Below are positions 22,670-33,977 of a DNA stretch of 64,000 nt, piece by piece; the stretch's first letter is position 1; each line of letters opens with the position of its first letter. Where the stretch lies: the NCBI GenBank assembly GCA_012934845.2, contig WNNJ02003270.1:20321-84320 (forward strand). Reading direction: 5' to 3'. The notes under the pieces are model-generated. The model was not told the DNA's origin. It did not search any database and saw only the letters and a list, made by a program, of their open reading frames with translations. A program made the position numbers and the translations under genes. The stretch is from Pomphorhynchus laevis. Taxonomy: Eukaryota; Acanthocephala; Palaeacanthocephala; Echinorhynchida; Pomphorhynchidae.

Positions 22670-22867
22670 TTTCTCACAAACTGTATCGATTGTTTTTACA
22701 GAAAGGCAGCAGAGGAAAATTTCAGCAGATAATTAAAGGACCGAAACACGAAAGGTAGGCGTAGGCTCACTGCTGATGAGGTCCACCTACGCTGATTGTA
22801 GTGTACAGTGCTGCATCTAGGATTAAAGAATTCACACGAGGATAATTTATGAAGCCGACAAAATGAT
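22670..22867 (-). repeat. PLE 3' end (right arm of the 200-bp inverted repeat)
   Basis: This arm belongs to the minus-strand PLE whose coding frame ends inside it at 22767. On the plus strand it carries GGACC-GAAAC (22738-22747) and CTGATGA-GGTCC (22773-22784), phrases that look like halves of a hammerhead ribozyme core. Similar sequence recurs at 44940-45020. Confidence 0.8.
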
Positions 22868-23297
22868 TAGCCATTATGTTAGACTCACGAGCCATGAAAA
22901 ATTCTTTTTCCATTATACGTGATAAATAATTGATTTCGTAAGACAACACAGTAGCGTTCCGAAAACCGGCTGTATGATTAAGTGATGTACAATGCTGAGC
23001 AAAAACACTGGATACAGTTCCTTTTTGTAGATTATATACGTGATGTTTGATTCTTTTGGATAAACATTGTCCAGTGTGGCTAATATAGACACAGTTACAA
23101 TCCGAGCAAGGTATTGAATGAACAATTAACTCTGTACTAGATAAATGTTTAGCCCTTAATAAGGTATGCAGTTTAGGTAATTTTCTATTAAAAATGCAAA
23201 CTTTATTTGTATTGTCATTCATCACATTCTTAGAGATAATATTGTATAATATATGATGTAATCTGTTTTTTATGTAAGGAATGCCTAAATAATTCAC
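22767..23297 (-). pseudogene. Penelope-like element C-terminal GIY-YIG endonuclease domain
   Basis: This is an open frame of 176 codons. The GIY-YIG-type signature is seen as PCSDCNCVYISHTGQCLSKR followed by IKHH, then FAQHCTSLNHTAGFRNATVL and SRIMEKEFFMARE. In PLEs this domain follows the reverse transcriptase and nicks DNA for target-primed reverse transcription. Here the second half of the motif reads YIS rather than YIG. The reverse transcriptase is absent upstream, and the sequence before 23297 leads into an unrelated palindrome, so this is a 5'-truncated copy. The last residues (GGPHQQ) recur on the minus strand at 45.0 kb. Confidence 0.75.
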
Positions 23298-23320
23298 CCT
23301 TTTCTCAGGACCAACTATTG

Positions 23321-23354
23321 CAATATTTCAATGGCAGTTGCCATTGAAATATTG
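23321..23354. repeat. Perfect palindrome, 16-bp arms with 2-bp centre
   Basis: CAATATTTCAATGGCA, GT, then TGCCATTGAAATATTG. It sits at the 5' edge of the PLE fragment, and its outer part overlaps the right outer inverted repeat (23338-23415). Confidence 0.85.
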
Positions 23355-23415
23355 AAAAATCTCTTGGTGTTTAATTTTCCTTTGTTCCTATAAATTACAT
23401 AATTTAGAAAGGATT
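23338..23415 (-). repeat. Outer inverted repeat, right arm
   Basis: Reverse complement of 21970-22040 with moderate divergence. See that entry. Confidence 0.6.
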
Positions 23416-25015
23416 TAAAGTAAGAATCATCTGTGCTAATGAAAACATGCTACATTATCATAAAAAGGTAATTTATAACGGGGTTTCATATTAATCTAAT
23501 CGTAATTATAACCTAAACACTGATCATTAATTGTTTAATGCCTTTGAAACATAGAATGAGAAACATGTTAATACCAAATTACTGAAAGACTGATATGTTC
23601 ATTTTTTCTGCCTCGAAATGATCAGAAGACTGTAATGTTTATTGATCTGTAATTGGATGGAATTTTTGATATGCATACAATGGTATCATCCTCAGTGTAT
23701 TGTAATAAATTATATATTATTACAATCTTGGATTAAAGTTGACTGATGAAAATATATCTGGTTATGAAGATGATATCACAACAAATATGGAAAATGGTGA
23801 TTTTTGAGCAATAAATGTCGTTATAGTTGGATATGGCTAGTTTAAATATTGAAATGTGCTGTATTGCATTTCATTAAAATATAATTGGACACATTTTATT
23901 ATTCGTTGTATAAATTGTACTTGAACGAAATAGTAATTTTATTATTGCGTAACGAAAAAAACTTTTTTATTTCAATAGCTGATGTCTCCATGAATAAAAT
24001 CTTCCTCCAGATTTTGCAGCAGTTATCGAAATATTAAAGCTCATTTATATTTTGTTTCAAAATAAAAAATTTCTTGATATTTTTTTTGTCAATTTGAGTT
24101 AAAAAAGCTGAGATAAACATTTGAGTTATCAGAAAAACAAAAATCAATATGTTAAAATTATGAGTATTTTGTTTTCAACTTTTATATTTACAGAATGACG
24201 TGTTGCCCATTGAGTCAGTTTTAAAACAGTCAAGATTGAAGCAGCTAAGATTATTGCAATTTAACGGCAAAGCAGCCTTTTGCTAACTTATTGTAACTTG
24301 ATAATTAGGGAATACTTAGTTTCGGCCATTAAATAAGCTTCTTACACAATATCCTATAGAGACAACAAGCATTTTGAATTTCTTTGGATACTCAAAAGAT
24401 TACATCCTATTATATCGTAAACTTCTTATTTGCTTTTAAATTGATTATATTGTCTTGTGATATCAAAACAAATGTTCAACTTACTCACAACAGTAGTCCT
24501 GCCGTTAATTTAAGTTTTTTACACACTCGTACTGAATTCGAGTATTAGCATTTTATCGTTGACTATGGTTATATTCTATTTTTGCATGAAACTTTACATA
24601 TTAATTACATTAATGGAAACTTTACTAATCATTACTTACACAATATTCGAGTTAATAACGGGTTGCTAATGATTTTGTCTTTATTCTGCGTTTTATTTTT
24701 CCATAAAAATCAAAGAATTAATTGTTTGATTGGAATATTCTAACCAAAAAATAATAATATTAATATAATATTATATATTAATATTCAATTGATATTCTAA
24801 TCAATTGAATATTACATATTCAATTGGAATATGTAATAATATCATTGCATTAACGTTATGTTATTTTATTTTATCCCAAAAATGAAAAACGTAATTTAAA
24901 CGTTTTAGTATTTCTAACTACTCGTTTCGACTTTGCATTACTGGTACATATTTATATTAAAGGTCTTGACTTAATTGGCAGTCGACCACAAACATCAGAA
25001 AGCAAAAGAAAAGAA
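23416..25015. other. No gene seen
   Basis: AT-rich spacer. A group of small AT palindromes around AATATTCAATTGATATT occurs near 24770-24840. No coding or RNA gene was recognised. Confidence 0.45.
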
Positions 25016-26083
25016 TAATAATTTATTTAAAGTGGCAAATGCGTGCCAACTGCATGCTTACAAGTCCACTAACTAAAAAGCACATCAAACGTCATATAGA
25101 TAAATTTCTTAAATTGTTTAAATGAGACCGGATTTGGCGTTTGAAACACGGCATTGAGGTTTATTGGCGTATATGAATGGGCAGGTGATTCAATGAGAGA
25201 GGAGCAGGCACAAGAAAGGATCGGAATACAAAAAAAATTGAGTAATGTGGTACACGTGAAAGAAGGGAATTACAGGAACGCAAGGAACAGTAAGCAGGCA
25301 GAGAATATTCGAGAAAAGAAAGGTTGAGAAAGGAAGGGGTATGAAAAGTTAAAAGGCGGAAAGCAATGAGAAGAAGACGAATTTGAACACGAGAATAAAT
25401 GGTAGACAAATCGAGATAAGCAAGATGGTGACATGTATGATCAAAACGACGAAGACGGAGGAGAATCCGGACGGTGGCGTTGACGATGCGTTGTAGTTGA
25501 AGAAGATAGGATTTAGGTGAGTTGGAAAATAAACTAAGATAGTAATTAAGTCTTGAGAAAAAGAGAGAAGATATGAGATTCATACAAGAAGAGAAATCGA
25601 TGAATCCACGAATTTGACGGACGTTGCGAAGAATCAAGTTAGAGGAGCGTACTTGATCTCGAACGAAAGGTTTAAATGAAAGTTAATTGTCAAAATAGAA
25701 GCCTAAGGCAATGAGAATATCAACGATAGGAAGAATTGTAAAAATTAATGATACACAGTTAGGATCTGAGCTGAGGCATCGAAGTAGGATCCACATAATT
25801 TTGGATTTATCAGGGTTCAGAGAAATGAAAAGAGAAGAAATATGATTGGAAATTAGGTCAATATTGTTGGAAGCAAAAACACTAAGATTATGAATATGAT
25901 AAACATGTGCATGATTATAGATGAGAATGCCATCAGCATATGGCATATTATGGAATTTAAATGTATGAGAAATCGAAGACAAATCACAGAAATTAAAAAG
26001 TAAAGCAAAGAGCCTAATATGGAACATTGTAGAACACATAACGAAATGAAATAGGGATGGAATAGCGAAGAGTTAGAACATAC

Positions 26084-26197
26084 ACCATAGTGTATGGTTT
26101 GGTAGATATTAATAAAACCAAACTACAGCGGGTAAAGAGAACCATAGTGTATGGTTTGGTAGATATTAATAAAACCAAACTACAGTGGGTAAAGAGA
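26084..26197 (-). repeat. 57-bp tandem duplication inside the L2 copy
   Basis: Two adjacent 57-bp units (26084-26140 and 26141-26197) differ at one base (GCGGG versus GTGGG). The duplication is absent from the sister copies at 11.8 and 63.9 kb, so it arose in this copy. Confidence 0.85.
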
Positions 26198-26960
26198 ATC
26201 TATAATCATGACTAAGGCGATGGAGAATAATCGAGTGATCGACGATGTCAAAAGCAGACGATAGATCAAGAGAAACTATGACACTACATAATTTTTGATC
26301 GCGCGTGATGAGTAAGTCGTTATAAACTTTAAGACATGCAATGTCAGTAGGATGATTAGAGCGAAAAACAGCTTGGAATGTAGGAAACAAGTTGGACGAA
26401 AATTGATATGCATTAACTTGATTGTGAACAAGACGCTCAAGGAGTTTGGAGAGGGTTGGGAGAAATGAGATAGAACGGTACGAATGTGGTAGTGAGGTCT
26501 GATATTATTGGTTTAGTGGATTTGTTTAAACGGATCCAAAATACATCAGTGATATTATTGAAGAGAGATGGAATATAATCAGGAAGAATGGTCGCTAGGA
26601 TAGACCTGAAAGCAAATACATCATCGTCGAGGCGAGATTGTGGAGAAGCAGATTCGAGAAGCTTTAAGTTAGATATGATAGCACAGCGATCGCGCGAAGG
26701 AAAACGATTACGTGGATGTGGTGGACGAACAGAGCTGTTAGGAGTAGAGGCAGAAGAGCAGATAGAAGTGGTAATGAAATGGGTGCTCGATGGAGATTGA
26801 AGATAAGTTGGATCATGTGTGACAGAAGTGGAGTGTTGAATCGGTTGATCGGAGATGTTACGGGAAATGGTTTTGACGGAAGAATGTAAATTATTGATAA
26901 GTGATACGGGGGAGGTAGAGTAAGGAGTACGTAAAGCGGAGAAAGAAGTATGATACTTAT

Positions 26961-27802
26961 TTAGATAGAAGAGGAATAGGAAGGAGGAGGTACGAGATTA
27001 ACAGCTTTACCGTCATCATTTACACGGGCCTGGTAATTTTCAGCATTTGATTCAGGAATACCACTGAATAACACATTATAGGAACGGTCAGATCTAAGTC
27101 GATTATAATTGAGAGGTGTATAGTTTGATGCAACGTTTTGAGATTTGGTATTTATAAGTATGCATCGGTCCTTGTCTCTAGTTGGAGTTTGGTTGCCTAA
27201 TGAAACGCATTGAAATTTAATATCCAGCAATAAAGATCGCGCCTTGTCGTTTTTGATTGATTGAGATTGATAGTCATTAACATTATCACATTCATTACTA
27301 CAACGGAAGAGCGTAGGTACAACTGTATCTAAGCAGACACAAGTGCATCTGCAGACAAATCACGAGACTGGTTGTTTTGTATTAAATGCGCCAATACAGG
27401 TGCAATCACATTTTTCGATATAGATGCATTGGTTGACCGATCCTTTGAGTTAACGTTGAATAGTGATGTTAATTTAGCAGCTGTGCAGAAACCACATAAA
27501 AACGACATCGTTTTAATGTTACTTCTCGAATACTCAGGGACATTCAAAATTGTCCGTGTTTCATAATCCGCTGAGTCACAACCAATTTCAAGAGTAACAA
27601 AATCATGTTTTTGTTTGATTACAGATTTTGGCTCAATGTCGTGTGCTGCTTTAACGTAAATGGTATTATTCTTTTGCCTAGGCATTGTTAATTCATTCGT
27701 TGATGAATATCGTTCGTCGATGAATATATTTCGTCGATAATTCGGTTGTTTCGATTGTGTGTTTAAGCTGTTTTTTATATTGTATGTTATTTTATCTCTC
27801 AA
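26961..27802 (-). pseudogene. L2-like LINE ORF1, N-terminal part
   Basis: Two minus frames make up ORF1. The 27329-27802 frame (157 codons) has TMPRQKNNTIYVKAAHD, HDFVTLEIGCDSADYETRT and MSFLCGFCTAAKLTSLFNVN, where C...CGFC parallels RCSSEDCHVW and CGYC of the CR1-like ORF1 at 50-51 kb. The 26961-27230 frame continues with RSDRSYNVLFSGIPESNAEN. These proteins are thought to bind element RNA. The frame is broken between the two parts and again before 26800. Confidence 0.6.
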
Positions 27803-27826
27803 ATGTTTGCAGTTATATTCTTGCTT

Positions 27827-28900
27827 TCAAGCTACTCGTTCCGTTACCAGTCGCTCCAATATAGCCAACCAATTGTCACGGTATGTTCGACATCCAACGT
27901 TTGTCGTCTGAAATATATTCGGTCGTGCAATTTGATCAAGACTTATTTTGTGAGTCTTTCTAACTCCTTCACTAGGACGTTTCCATGATAATTTTGGTGG
28001 AGCAAGAATCGTTTGTTTATGCAGTTTGTTGTCGTTCATCGTCAATACGTAACCAACATACATCCATCGACGACGTGCAATCATATTGTTGATGGTTTCA
28101 ATCTGTCCACACTTCTTCATGATTTCTGAATTCGACATATGCAACAGCGAGGAGATGTGTGTAATTTTCTTAGGAAAATATGATCAGCCGACTCTAGCTT
28201 GCGAATCATCACCTTTTTGTTAGGCCAGGTTTCACAGCTGTATAGTAGTACCGGACGCACTATTAATACATATAGTCTTATCTTTGTTTTGAGGTTACGT
28301 TGCGTCGTTTCCACAATTTCGAAAGTCCGCCAAGCGCTCGATTAGCTCTGACTAGTTTTGAGAGTATATCCTCTTCTGTGTCAGCGTTGTCCGATATTAC
28401 ACAACCAGATAGGTGAATGAGTGCACACACTCGATCGGTTGATGCTCTATAGTGACAACTTCTTCAGTGGTTCCGATACAGAGTATCTTACATTTGTTGG
28501 GGTTCAAGTAGAGTCCGTACTTCGATGCAGCATCGGATGTTCTAGTAATAATTCATCTTAGGTATACGAAATTTTCAGCAATTAGTGCAATGTCGTCTGC
28601 GTAAGTTAGGCCACAAATACGCTTCCCATGTGTGCCAATTTATATGCCACCACGAGTATCTATTAGGGCGCTATTTAGTATTTTTATCAACAACGATGTT
28701 AAACAAAGTTGGAGCTAACACGTTGCCCTGTCTCACCCTTGTCATGACTTGAATTTTCTCACTTTGTTGTCCCCTCACTCTGATCATACTGTTCGATTGT
28801 TCGTAGAGAGCCTTCACGACCGCAGTTATCTTCGCAGAGAACCCACACTCATCTAAGAGAGGCTACATACTTTCTTGTACATACGCAATCGTCGAAAAAA
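27827..28900 (-). pseudogene. RTE-like LINE reverse transcriptase fragment
   Basis: On the minus strand, in order: LLDECGFSAKITAVVKALYE, then VRQGNVLAPTLFNIVVDK (motif B), GLTYADDIALIAENFVYL (motif C, near 28555-28607), LYVLIVRPVLLYSCETWPNK (28117-28314 frame), and the C-terminal RRRWMYVGYVLTMNDNKLHK with LSWKRPSEG (27827-28144 frame). The YSCETW and RRRW..GYVL phrases are typical of RTE-type and related LINE C-termini. Several frame breaks are present. It abuts the 5' end of the L2 copy at about 27830. Confidence 0.75.
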
Positions 28901-28904
28901 ATAA

Positions 28905-29600
28905 GCCAGTATGGAATTATTGGAGCTGAATTAAAGAAATGAGGCAATTTTTTATTTACAATAAAAAAATTTATATTTCGCTGACATCTGTTAGTTCTTT
29001 ATCAATAATGGATCATTATCAACTATTTAAAATTAAGCAATTAGTGTATAATTGACTTTTTACAACAGTTCATTTTACATTTAGCCTATCAGAATGGACT
29101 GAATTGTGACGTTGGTGCACTCAGCGATACTACTCCACCTTAAAGAACGTTATGTCAGATCGCTGAGCTTGACTTTACATTCTTACGAACGGTTGCAATG
29201 GTGTGACCCCTTGACCTGACTTTAGTAAAATATGATTGATTGCGATTCCGACATGATGAAAATCTTAAAATGGATAAAAATAGCTGACTTACTAGTATAT
29301 CGTCTCACTAAATCTAATCTTTCACTAAGACGATTAGGCCAATAGATGAATGAAATAAAGTGTAATGGACAATTAGCCGACCTACATATGGCAAACCAAG
29401 CAATTAATCAACATTCGAATCGAAAAACACTGAATGTATCAAAACGAAGATATGCTGCATTTTTCGTATTGATATATGCAATACCTCAAAATCATTCGAA
29501 TTGTTCAGCAAATATCAAGTTACTGAAAGTGCAGAATATTTCAGTAGTTGGTTAACTCCATGTTAACAAATGGTGTAAGAAGATCAAGACGATAAAGTCA
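28905..29600. other. No gene seen; one short hairpin
   Basis: AT-rich. CTCAGCGAT (29120-29128) pairs exactly with ATCGCTGAG (29159-29167) around a 30-nt loop. No other signal. Confidence 0.45.
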
Positions 29601-29609
29601 TTTATGTAC

Positions 29610-29890
29610 TAATTAGATCAGCTAACTGAGTCTTTATATTATTTATAAATTAAAAAAAGGCTTAATAAATAATAAATAATTGTAAGTAATTAATAATTGA
29701 TATATAAAATTACATATAACTCATCTTTTTTAAATTTAAAATTGAAATTTAAAATAAAGGCAATTTTTATGACACGACTAATAAGAACAGACGACGCATC
29801 GGAATGAGGATTAGAGATCGTCAGGAGTAACTGCTGAACGGCCCATATTCGTCGATCCAACATCTGTGGGTCTAAATACTTTAATAAATT
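29610..29890 (+). repeat. PLE-associated terminal repeat (copy 2 of 4), degraded
   Basis: It matches 18640-18930 on the same strand in the same order: ATCAGCTAACTGAGTCT, TTTTTATGACACGACTAATAA, ATCGGAATGAGGATTAGAG and TCAGGAGTAACTGCTGAACG. The hairpin segment is worn. No PLE coding sequence is recognisable beside it. Confidence 0.6.
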
Positions 29891-30123
29891 TAATTAAAAA
29901 ATTAATTGCTATTAGAATCATGACAACATAAATGCACTCGTTTATGTGAATAATTATAAATAATTATAAATAATTAAGAATCCATTTCAAGTCTATTGAC
30001 TGAAATTATTGAAGCATAAATGTAATCCAGTGTTCTTTAAAGTTAGTTACTTGGATATTTTAATAGAAACATGTATTTTCGTTATTTAAATAAAAATCTT
30101 GATAAATCGCTTCAAATATATAA

Positions 30124-31398
30124 ATCGACGGGCCTTTCCTATTAGATATATTGCTGCTGTTTACAAATGAATGTGCACAAAATATTGATTTTACAGGCAC
30201 TGTTTCATATGTGAACTATTTTTATAGAGAAGCTTCTAGTTGCCGAAAACATTCATTTTATTTTTTGTATTTAAAACTTAAAAATCTAATAAAAACAATA
30301 TTTCATAAGCAAATCTTATTAACTTTATACAAAAACATTATACAATATCATTGTATCTATGACACAAATACCAGATCGGTTTGAGACGTTTTAGCAATTT
30401 TAAGTTTAATTTAATTTTGTAGTATCAATTTTAATTTAAATTCAAAATAGCTCGAAATTTTTGACTAATAGCCCACAATATTTCATCAGTTTTTGATACA
30501 TAAATTTTAAGAATACCTTAATCAAAATTTTTATTCAAATCGATTAAACATAGAATGTTTTAGAACGGTAATAGTGTGAAATATTGTGATTAAAAATAGA
30601 AAAATAATTTAAATTACATGATTCAAAAATTAAATTTTTGAGACAAAACTGTAAAATCTTACAATGAGCATTTAAGCGCTAAAATAATAAACAATGAGCA
30701 TGTTTCCGCTTCACCCTCTGCTTTTTTTTGTATTTTGTAGAAAAACAAGGAAAAAATAAGACGAAATAGGAAAATGATACTGCCAAAGATAAAAGCGTTT
30801 GGAGTAAGTGGGAAATGGAAATATATGAGAAGGGACGAATGGGTGCATAGACAGGGGCAAATTGGGTACGTGGTTACGTCAATATATAAAAGCGGTTGAT
30901 TAAAAGCATTTGGAGTGAGTGAGAAAGAAAAATAGATGAGGAGCGAATGGTTGCAGAGATATATGGGTCAATTTGGGCACAATATGCGTATATATGCCTA
31001 CTAGAAATGGAGCAAACAAATATGGAACTTGAATCATAATGTTTAATAACTGTGGAGACACGGAGAAGAAAAAGTGTTCAAAGGGGGATGAAAAGGGACA
31101 AAATGGAGCAAAAGAAGGGCAATGGGTTCAACAGGGGGTAAAAGGAGGCAAAATGTTGCCAAGAGGTCTCTATGCCTCTTTTTTCCTTTTTGTATCAACA
31201 GGTAAGATTTTATAAGTTTTGCTTATGAAATATGGTTTTTTAATTTTTAAATAAAAAATTCAAATCAATGTTTTTGGCAACTAGAAGCTTCTCTATAAAA
31301 ATAGTTCACATGTGAAACAGTGCCTGTAAAATCAATATTTTGCACACATGTATTCGTAAACAGCAAAAATACGCCTAATGGAAAAGGCCCAAATCGAC
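30124..31398. mobile_element. Probable non-autonomous element with about 200-bp inverted ends
   Basis: The left arm (30124 to about 30330) and right arm (about 31185-31398) are reverse complements at roughly 80-90 percent, for example around TGATTTTACAGGCACTGTTT and TTTTATAGAGAAGCTTCTAG. The interior has no transposase frame. It holds two diverged copies of a unit of about 110 bp (AAAGCGTTTGGAGTAAGTG at 30793 and AAAGCATTTGGAGTGAGTG at about 30904) and a G-rich stretch near 31080-31150. Target duplications were not identified. Confidence 0.65.
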
Positions 31399-31404
31399 AG
31401 TCTT

Positions 31405-32315
31405 TTTCCAAGAAATAAAACAAACAGGTAAAACATTTTAACTAATGGATAAAAAATAATTCGTTTCGTGTTAAAATTAAATTTCGATATTTTAATTTTC
31501 CGTAGTGTAATTACTTTATATGCAATACATTGTTAGTATTTGATTTATCTGATGTGTTTGGTCTAAACTGATAACATATTGGTTTATCGCAAAGACCCTT
31601 TATCTGATTTCTAAAACAAAAATACCTTATTTTTTTAAAAACGTTATAGATATTAAAAGTATGAAATATTAAAATTAACGTAGCATTCTTAAATAATAAA
31701 ATGTTGATTTAACTTTTTAGAAAGTAGTTTTAATTAATAAAAAGTATAGATCCTATTCACTACTTTCGTCATTTAAAGTTAATATAGTTACCTTCCTCGT
31801 TATTAAAAAATAAAAATAGAGAATTTAATTCTTTGAAAATAAGCAAAAATTTGTTCAGGAATTTCGGCTGAATCTTCAATCATCATTATGAATTTATTTA
31901 ACAGAAATTTATTTAATTCATTATGATGAACAAATATACAAATATACATTGGATTACATTTTGTAATTTTTGTATTAATAAGGATAGTATTAGTACAAAT
32001 AAATAGTATCCTTTAATTATATACTTTTAATATTATAATATTAATTAATAATATCCTTTTTCAATAACTCGTTGTGTTCTAGCTGTAATTAGCTAATGGT
32101 ATGTTAATTAATAACATATTAATTATGTTATCTCCTGTTAATTTTTATATTTTTGTAATAAATGGCGTTTAATTACCGGCTGTATGATATTTAAGCTCCA
32201 CTTTATATTAGAAAAAATATTGAAAATAAGTCGTTTATTTCTATGCCTGCATACTATGAGCATACTATGAAGCGAGAAGATTTTATTCTTTCTAATTTAA
32301 TTTTAATTTACATAT
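31405..32315. other. No gene seen
   Basis: Very AT-rich spacer; nothing recognised. Confidence 0.4.
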
Positions 32316-32320
32316 TGTGT

Positions 32321-32403
32321 AAAATACGTATACTCAGTTATCTGATCTGACTTGTTTTACTGACAAGTTATTATTGACCGGTGGACCTTGTTTTCTCGGT
32401 AAT
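32321..32403. repeat. Direct repeat, copy A (copy B at 33293-33375)
   Basis: AAAATACGTATACTCAGTTA, then CTGACAAGTTATTATTGACC, is repeated at 33293-33375 with about 10 differences. Its first part is the reverse complement of the opening block of the PLE-associated repeat at 18640. The two copies bracket a LINE fragment and a PLE-associated repeat. Confidence 0.7.
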
Positions 32404-32539
32404 ATAACCTCTGTCAGAAATACTGAAACTGTATTCTTGTTATGACGTTATTATTTTTCTGTTAATTTTCATGCTTTGACTTTTTTATAAAACGCTTTTT
32501 CCTGAATAAGAAAAGAAATATTTTAATAGAGATCAATGG

Positions 32540-32935
32540 AGTTTATTCCGGGTTTGCAATCCTGCATTCTCTCTTCGATACATACTGCGTTGCCTCGTTA
32601 AACAGTCACACTTAGTCTTTGGAATAGAAAGGACACTGATCGTCGATCGCTGGTATTCCTGTTCAATCGTCTGCCAAGTTCATCCAGAAATTTGGTGGTG
32701 TACGGGCCGATTGCACCTAAGGACTCTATTGCCAATAATTCGAAACATAAGTCCTTTTGCCGATAAATACATTTCCTTCGCTTTTAAACTTCAGCTGAGG
32801 ATGCCGTAGTGCCTGCGCTGTGTGTGACAATATGTTGGTAATTCTTTACCAAGGTATTCACACATGTAGTATCCCGTACTTGTCACTTGCCTCCAGATAA
32901 GGGAACCAACGTGCACCCTTCCAAACGCTTTCCAT
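32540..32935 (-). pseudogene. LINE ORF2-like C-terminal fragment
   Basis: A GC-richer island in AT-rich DNA. The minus strand reads VESLGAIGPYTTKFLDELGR, then RLNRNTSDRRSVSFLFQRLS and VTV.RGNAVCIEE. The LGRRL, FLFQRLS and RGNA phrases are ones I associate with the C-terminal end of some retroelement polyproteins. The clade is uncertain. It is broken by stops. Confidence 0.45.
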
Positions 32936-32999
32936 AATTTCGACAAATACCGCTCGGTTCCAACTGACTTGGGAAAAAAGTTAAATGTAAATAAATGAA

Positions 33000-33200
33000 A
33001 ACTGAATTTATTGATGAATAGGAGCTAAAACCTGATAACATAGCAGTTCATCCTGATTACCTATAATCCTTATTCTGATACATATTTTGTTATCTCTTAG
33101 TCAATTCATAAAAATTGATTTTTATTTTTAATTTCAGTTTATAATTTATCGTCTGATATGTATTAGTCAAATTATAATAATAGATTTTTATTTTTAATTT
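33000..33200 (-). repeat. PLE-associated terminal repeat (copy 3 of 4)
   Basis: Reverse complement of the 18.77-18.88 kb block, with ACCTGATAACATAGCAGTTC, then TAATCCTTATTCTGATACAT and TCTTAGTCAATTCATAAAAA. It is truncated on one side, so only one strand of the hairpin (CATAGCAG, 33039-33046) remains. It precedes direct repeat copy B (33293-33375). Confidence 0.65.
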
Positions 33201-33292
33201 CAATTTTAAATTTTAACTTGATATAAATATAAATTGTATAAAATCTTATATAATTACTTATTATTCATCTGCATTTCTATTTATTTTCGTAT

Positions 33293-33375
33293 AAAATACG
33301 TAGACTAAGTTATCTGATCTTATTTGTTCTACCGACAAGTTATTATTGACCTGTGGACTTTGTTTTCCCGGTAAT
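33293..33375. repeat. Direct repeat, copy B
   Basis: Second copy of 32321-32403, with the same order and length. See that entry. Confidence 0.7.
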
Positions 33376-33740
33376 TTTCAAGCAAAATTGATATTACTAT
33401 TTTCAAAATTAATTTTAAAACACGGAGAAATTTGAATTACAATGTGCTTACACTTTAAAATGTGAACTGCTTCAATTGATCACTTTTAAAATACGAGGTA
33501 GTGATCAATAGCCAGGTCGCGTAGCACGTGCAGTAAATGTGGTAGATCTTTATAAATCTTGATCAAGCTAGCAACCGCCTTAAAGATGGTAGCCCCCTGT
33601 CAGATGCTGCTGAATTGTCTTTTGTAAGTTTAGTCTAAGTCTACTAAACTAGGTGGTGGCACAGAAAAAGTTACGTTAAAAATTATGATTTAACAGAAGT
33701 TATATGTACTCAACAATATTGGAAAAATACGTAAGTACTA

Positions 33741-33977
33741 ATGATTTCAATTTTAGATCTTTTAAATGTAACAGAAAAATGTATAGTTTGTGATGTTATA
33801 AATAATAATAATTGTATCGTAAGTAATACGACAAACAAATGTTTTTCATTAAATATTAATAATAATTGTAACTGCAATACCGCAGGTGTAGTGTATCTAA
33901 TACAATGCACATGTGGATTGCAATATATAGGAAAAACATATCAAATGTTAAAAACTAGGTTTAGGCAACACATATAA
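33741..33977 (+). pseudogene. Penelope-like element GIY-YIG endonuclease fragment (Neptune-like)
   Basis: A 78-codon frame has CIVCDVINNNNCIVSNTTNK followed by NCNTAGVVYLIQCTCGLQYI, then GKTYQMLKTRFRQHI. The Cys pattern and the spacing from VVYLI to QYIGKT match the GIY-YIG domain at the C-terminus of Neptune-type PLEs. Here the second half (YIG) is intact, unlike at 22.8 kb. It stops right after the conserved RxxH, so the domain is incomplete. Confidence 0.75.

Larger units (their letters stand above)
25021..27830 (-). mobile_element. L2-like LINE copy with internal deletion joining reverse transcriptase to ORF1
   Basis: The 3' tail is at 25021-25075 (hairpin GCGTGC-CAACT-GCATGC on the plus strand), then the ORF2 C-terminal part (25161-25637), connection region (25683-26039, MPYADGILIYNHA replacing YADD), and reverse transcriptase start (26166-26390, CSVIVSLDLSSAFDIVDHSI). 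Near 26505 the sequence jumps straight to ORF1 (26520-27802), so the endonuclease and ORF2 start are deleted. ORF1 shows a zinc-finger-like CGFC near 27485. The copy is inactive. Confidence 0.85.

Noticed and set aside
29346-29555. 69-codon plus frame as a small gene
   Set aside because: No recognisable motif and chance length in AT-rich DNA; not supportable.
30151-30384. 77-codon plus frame as a small gene
   Set aside because: It overlaps the left inverted arm of the 30.1-31.4 kb element and has low-complexity composition.
32321-33375. LTR retroelement bounded by the two 83-bp direct repeats
   Set aside because: The interior holds LINE and PLE-associated fragments with no gag or pol order, and the repeats match a PLE-associated block.
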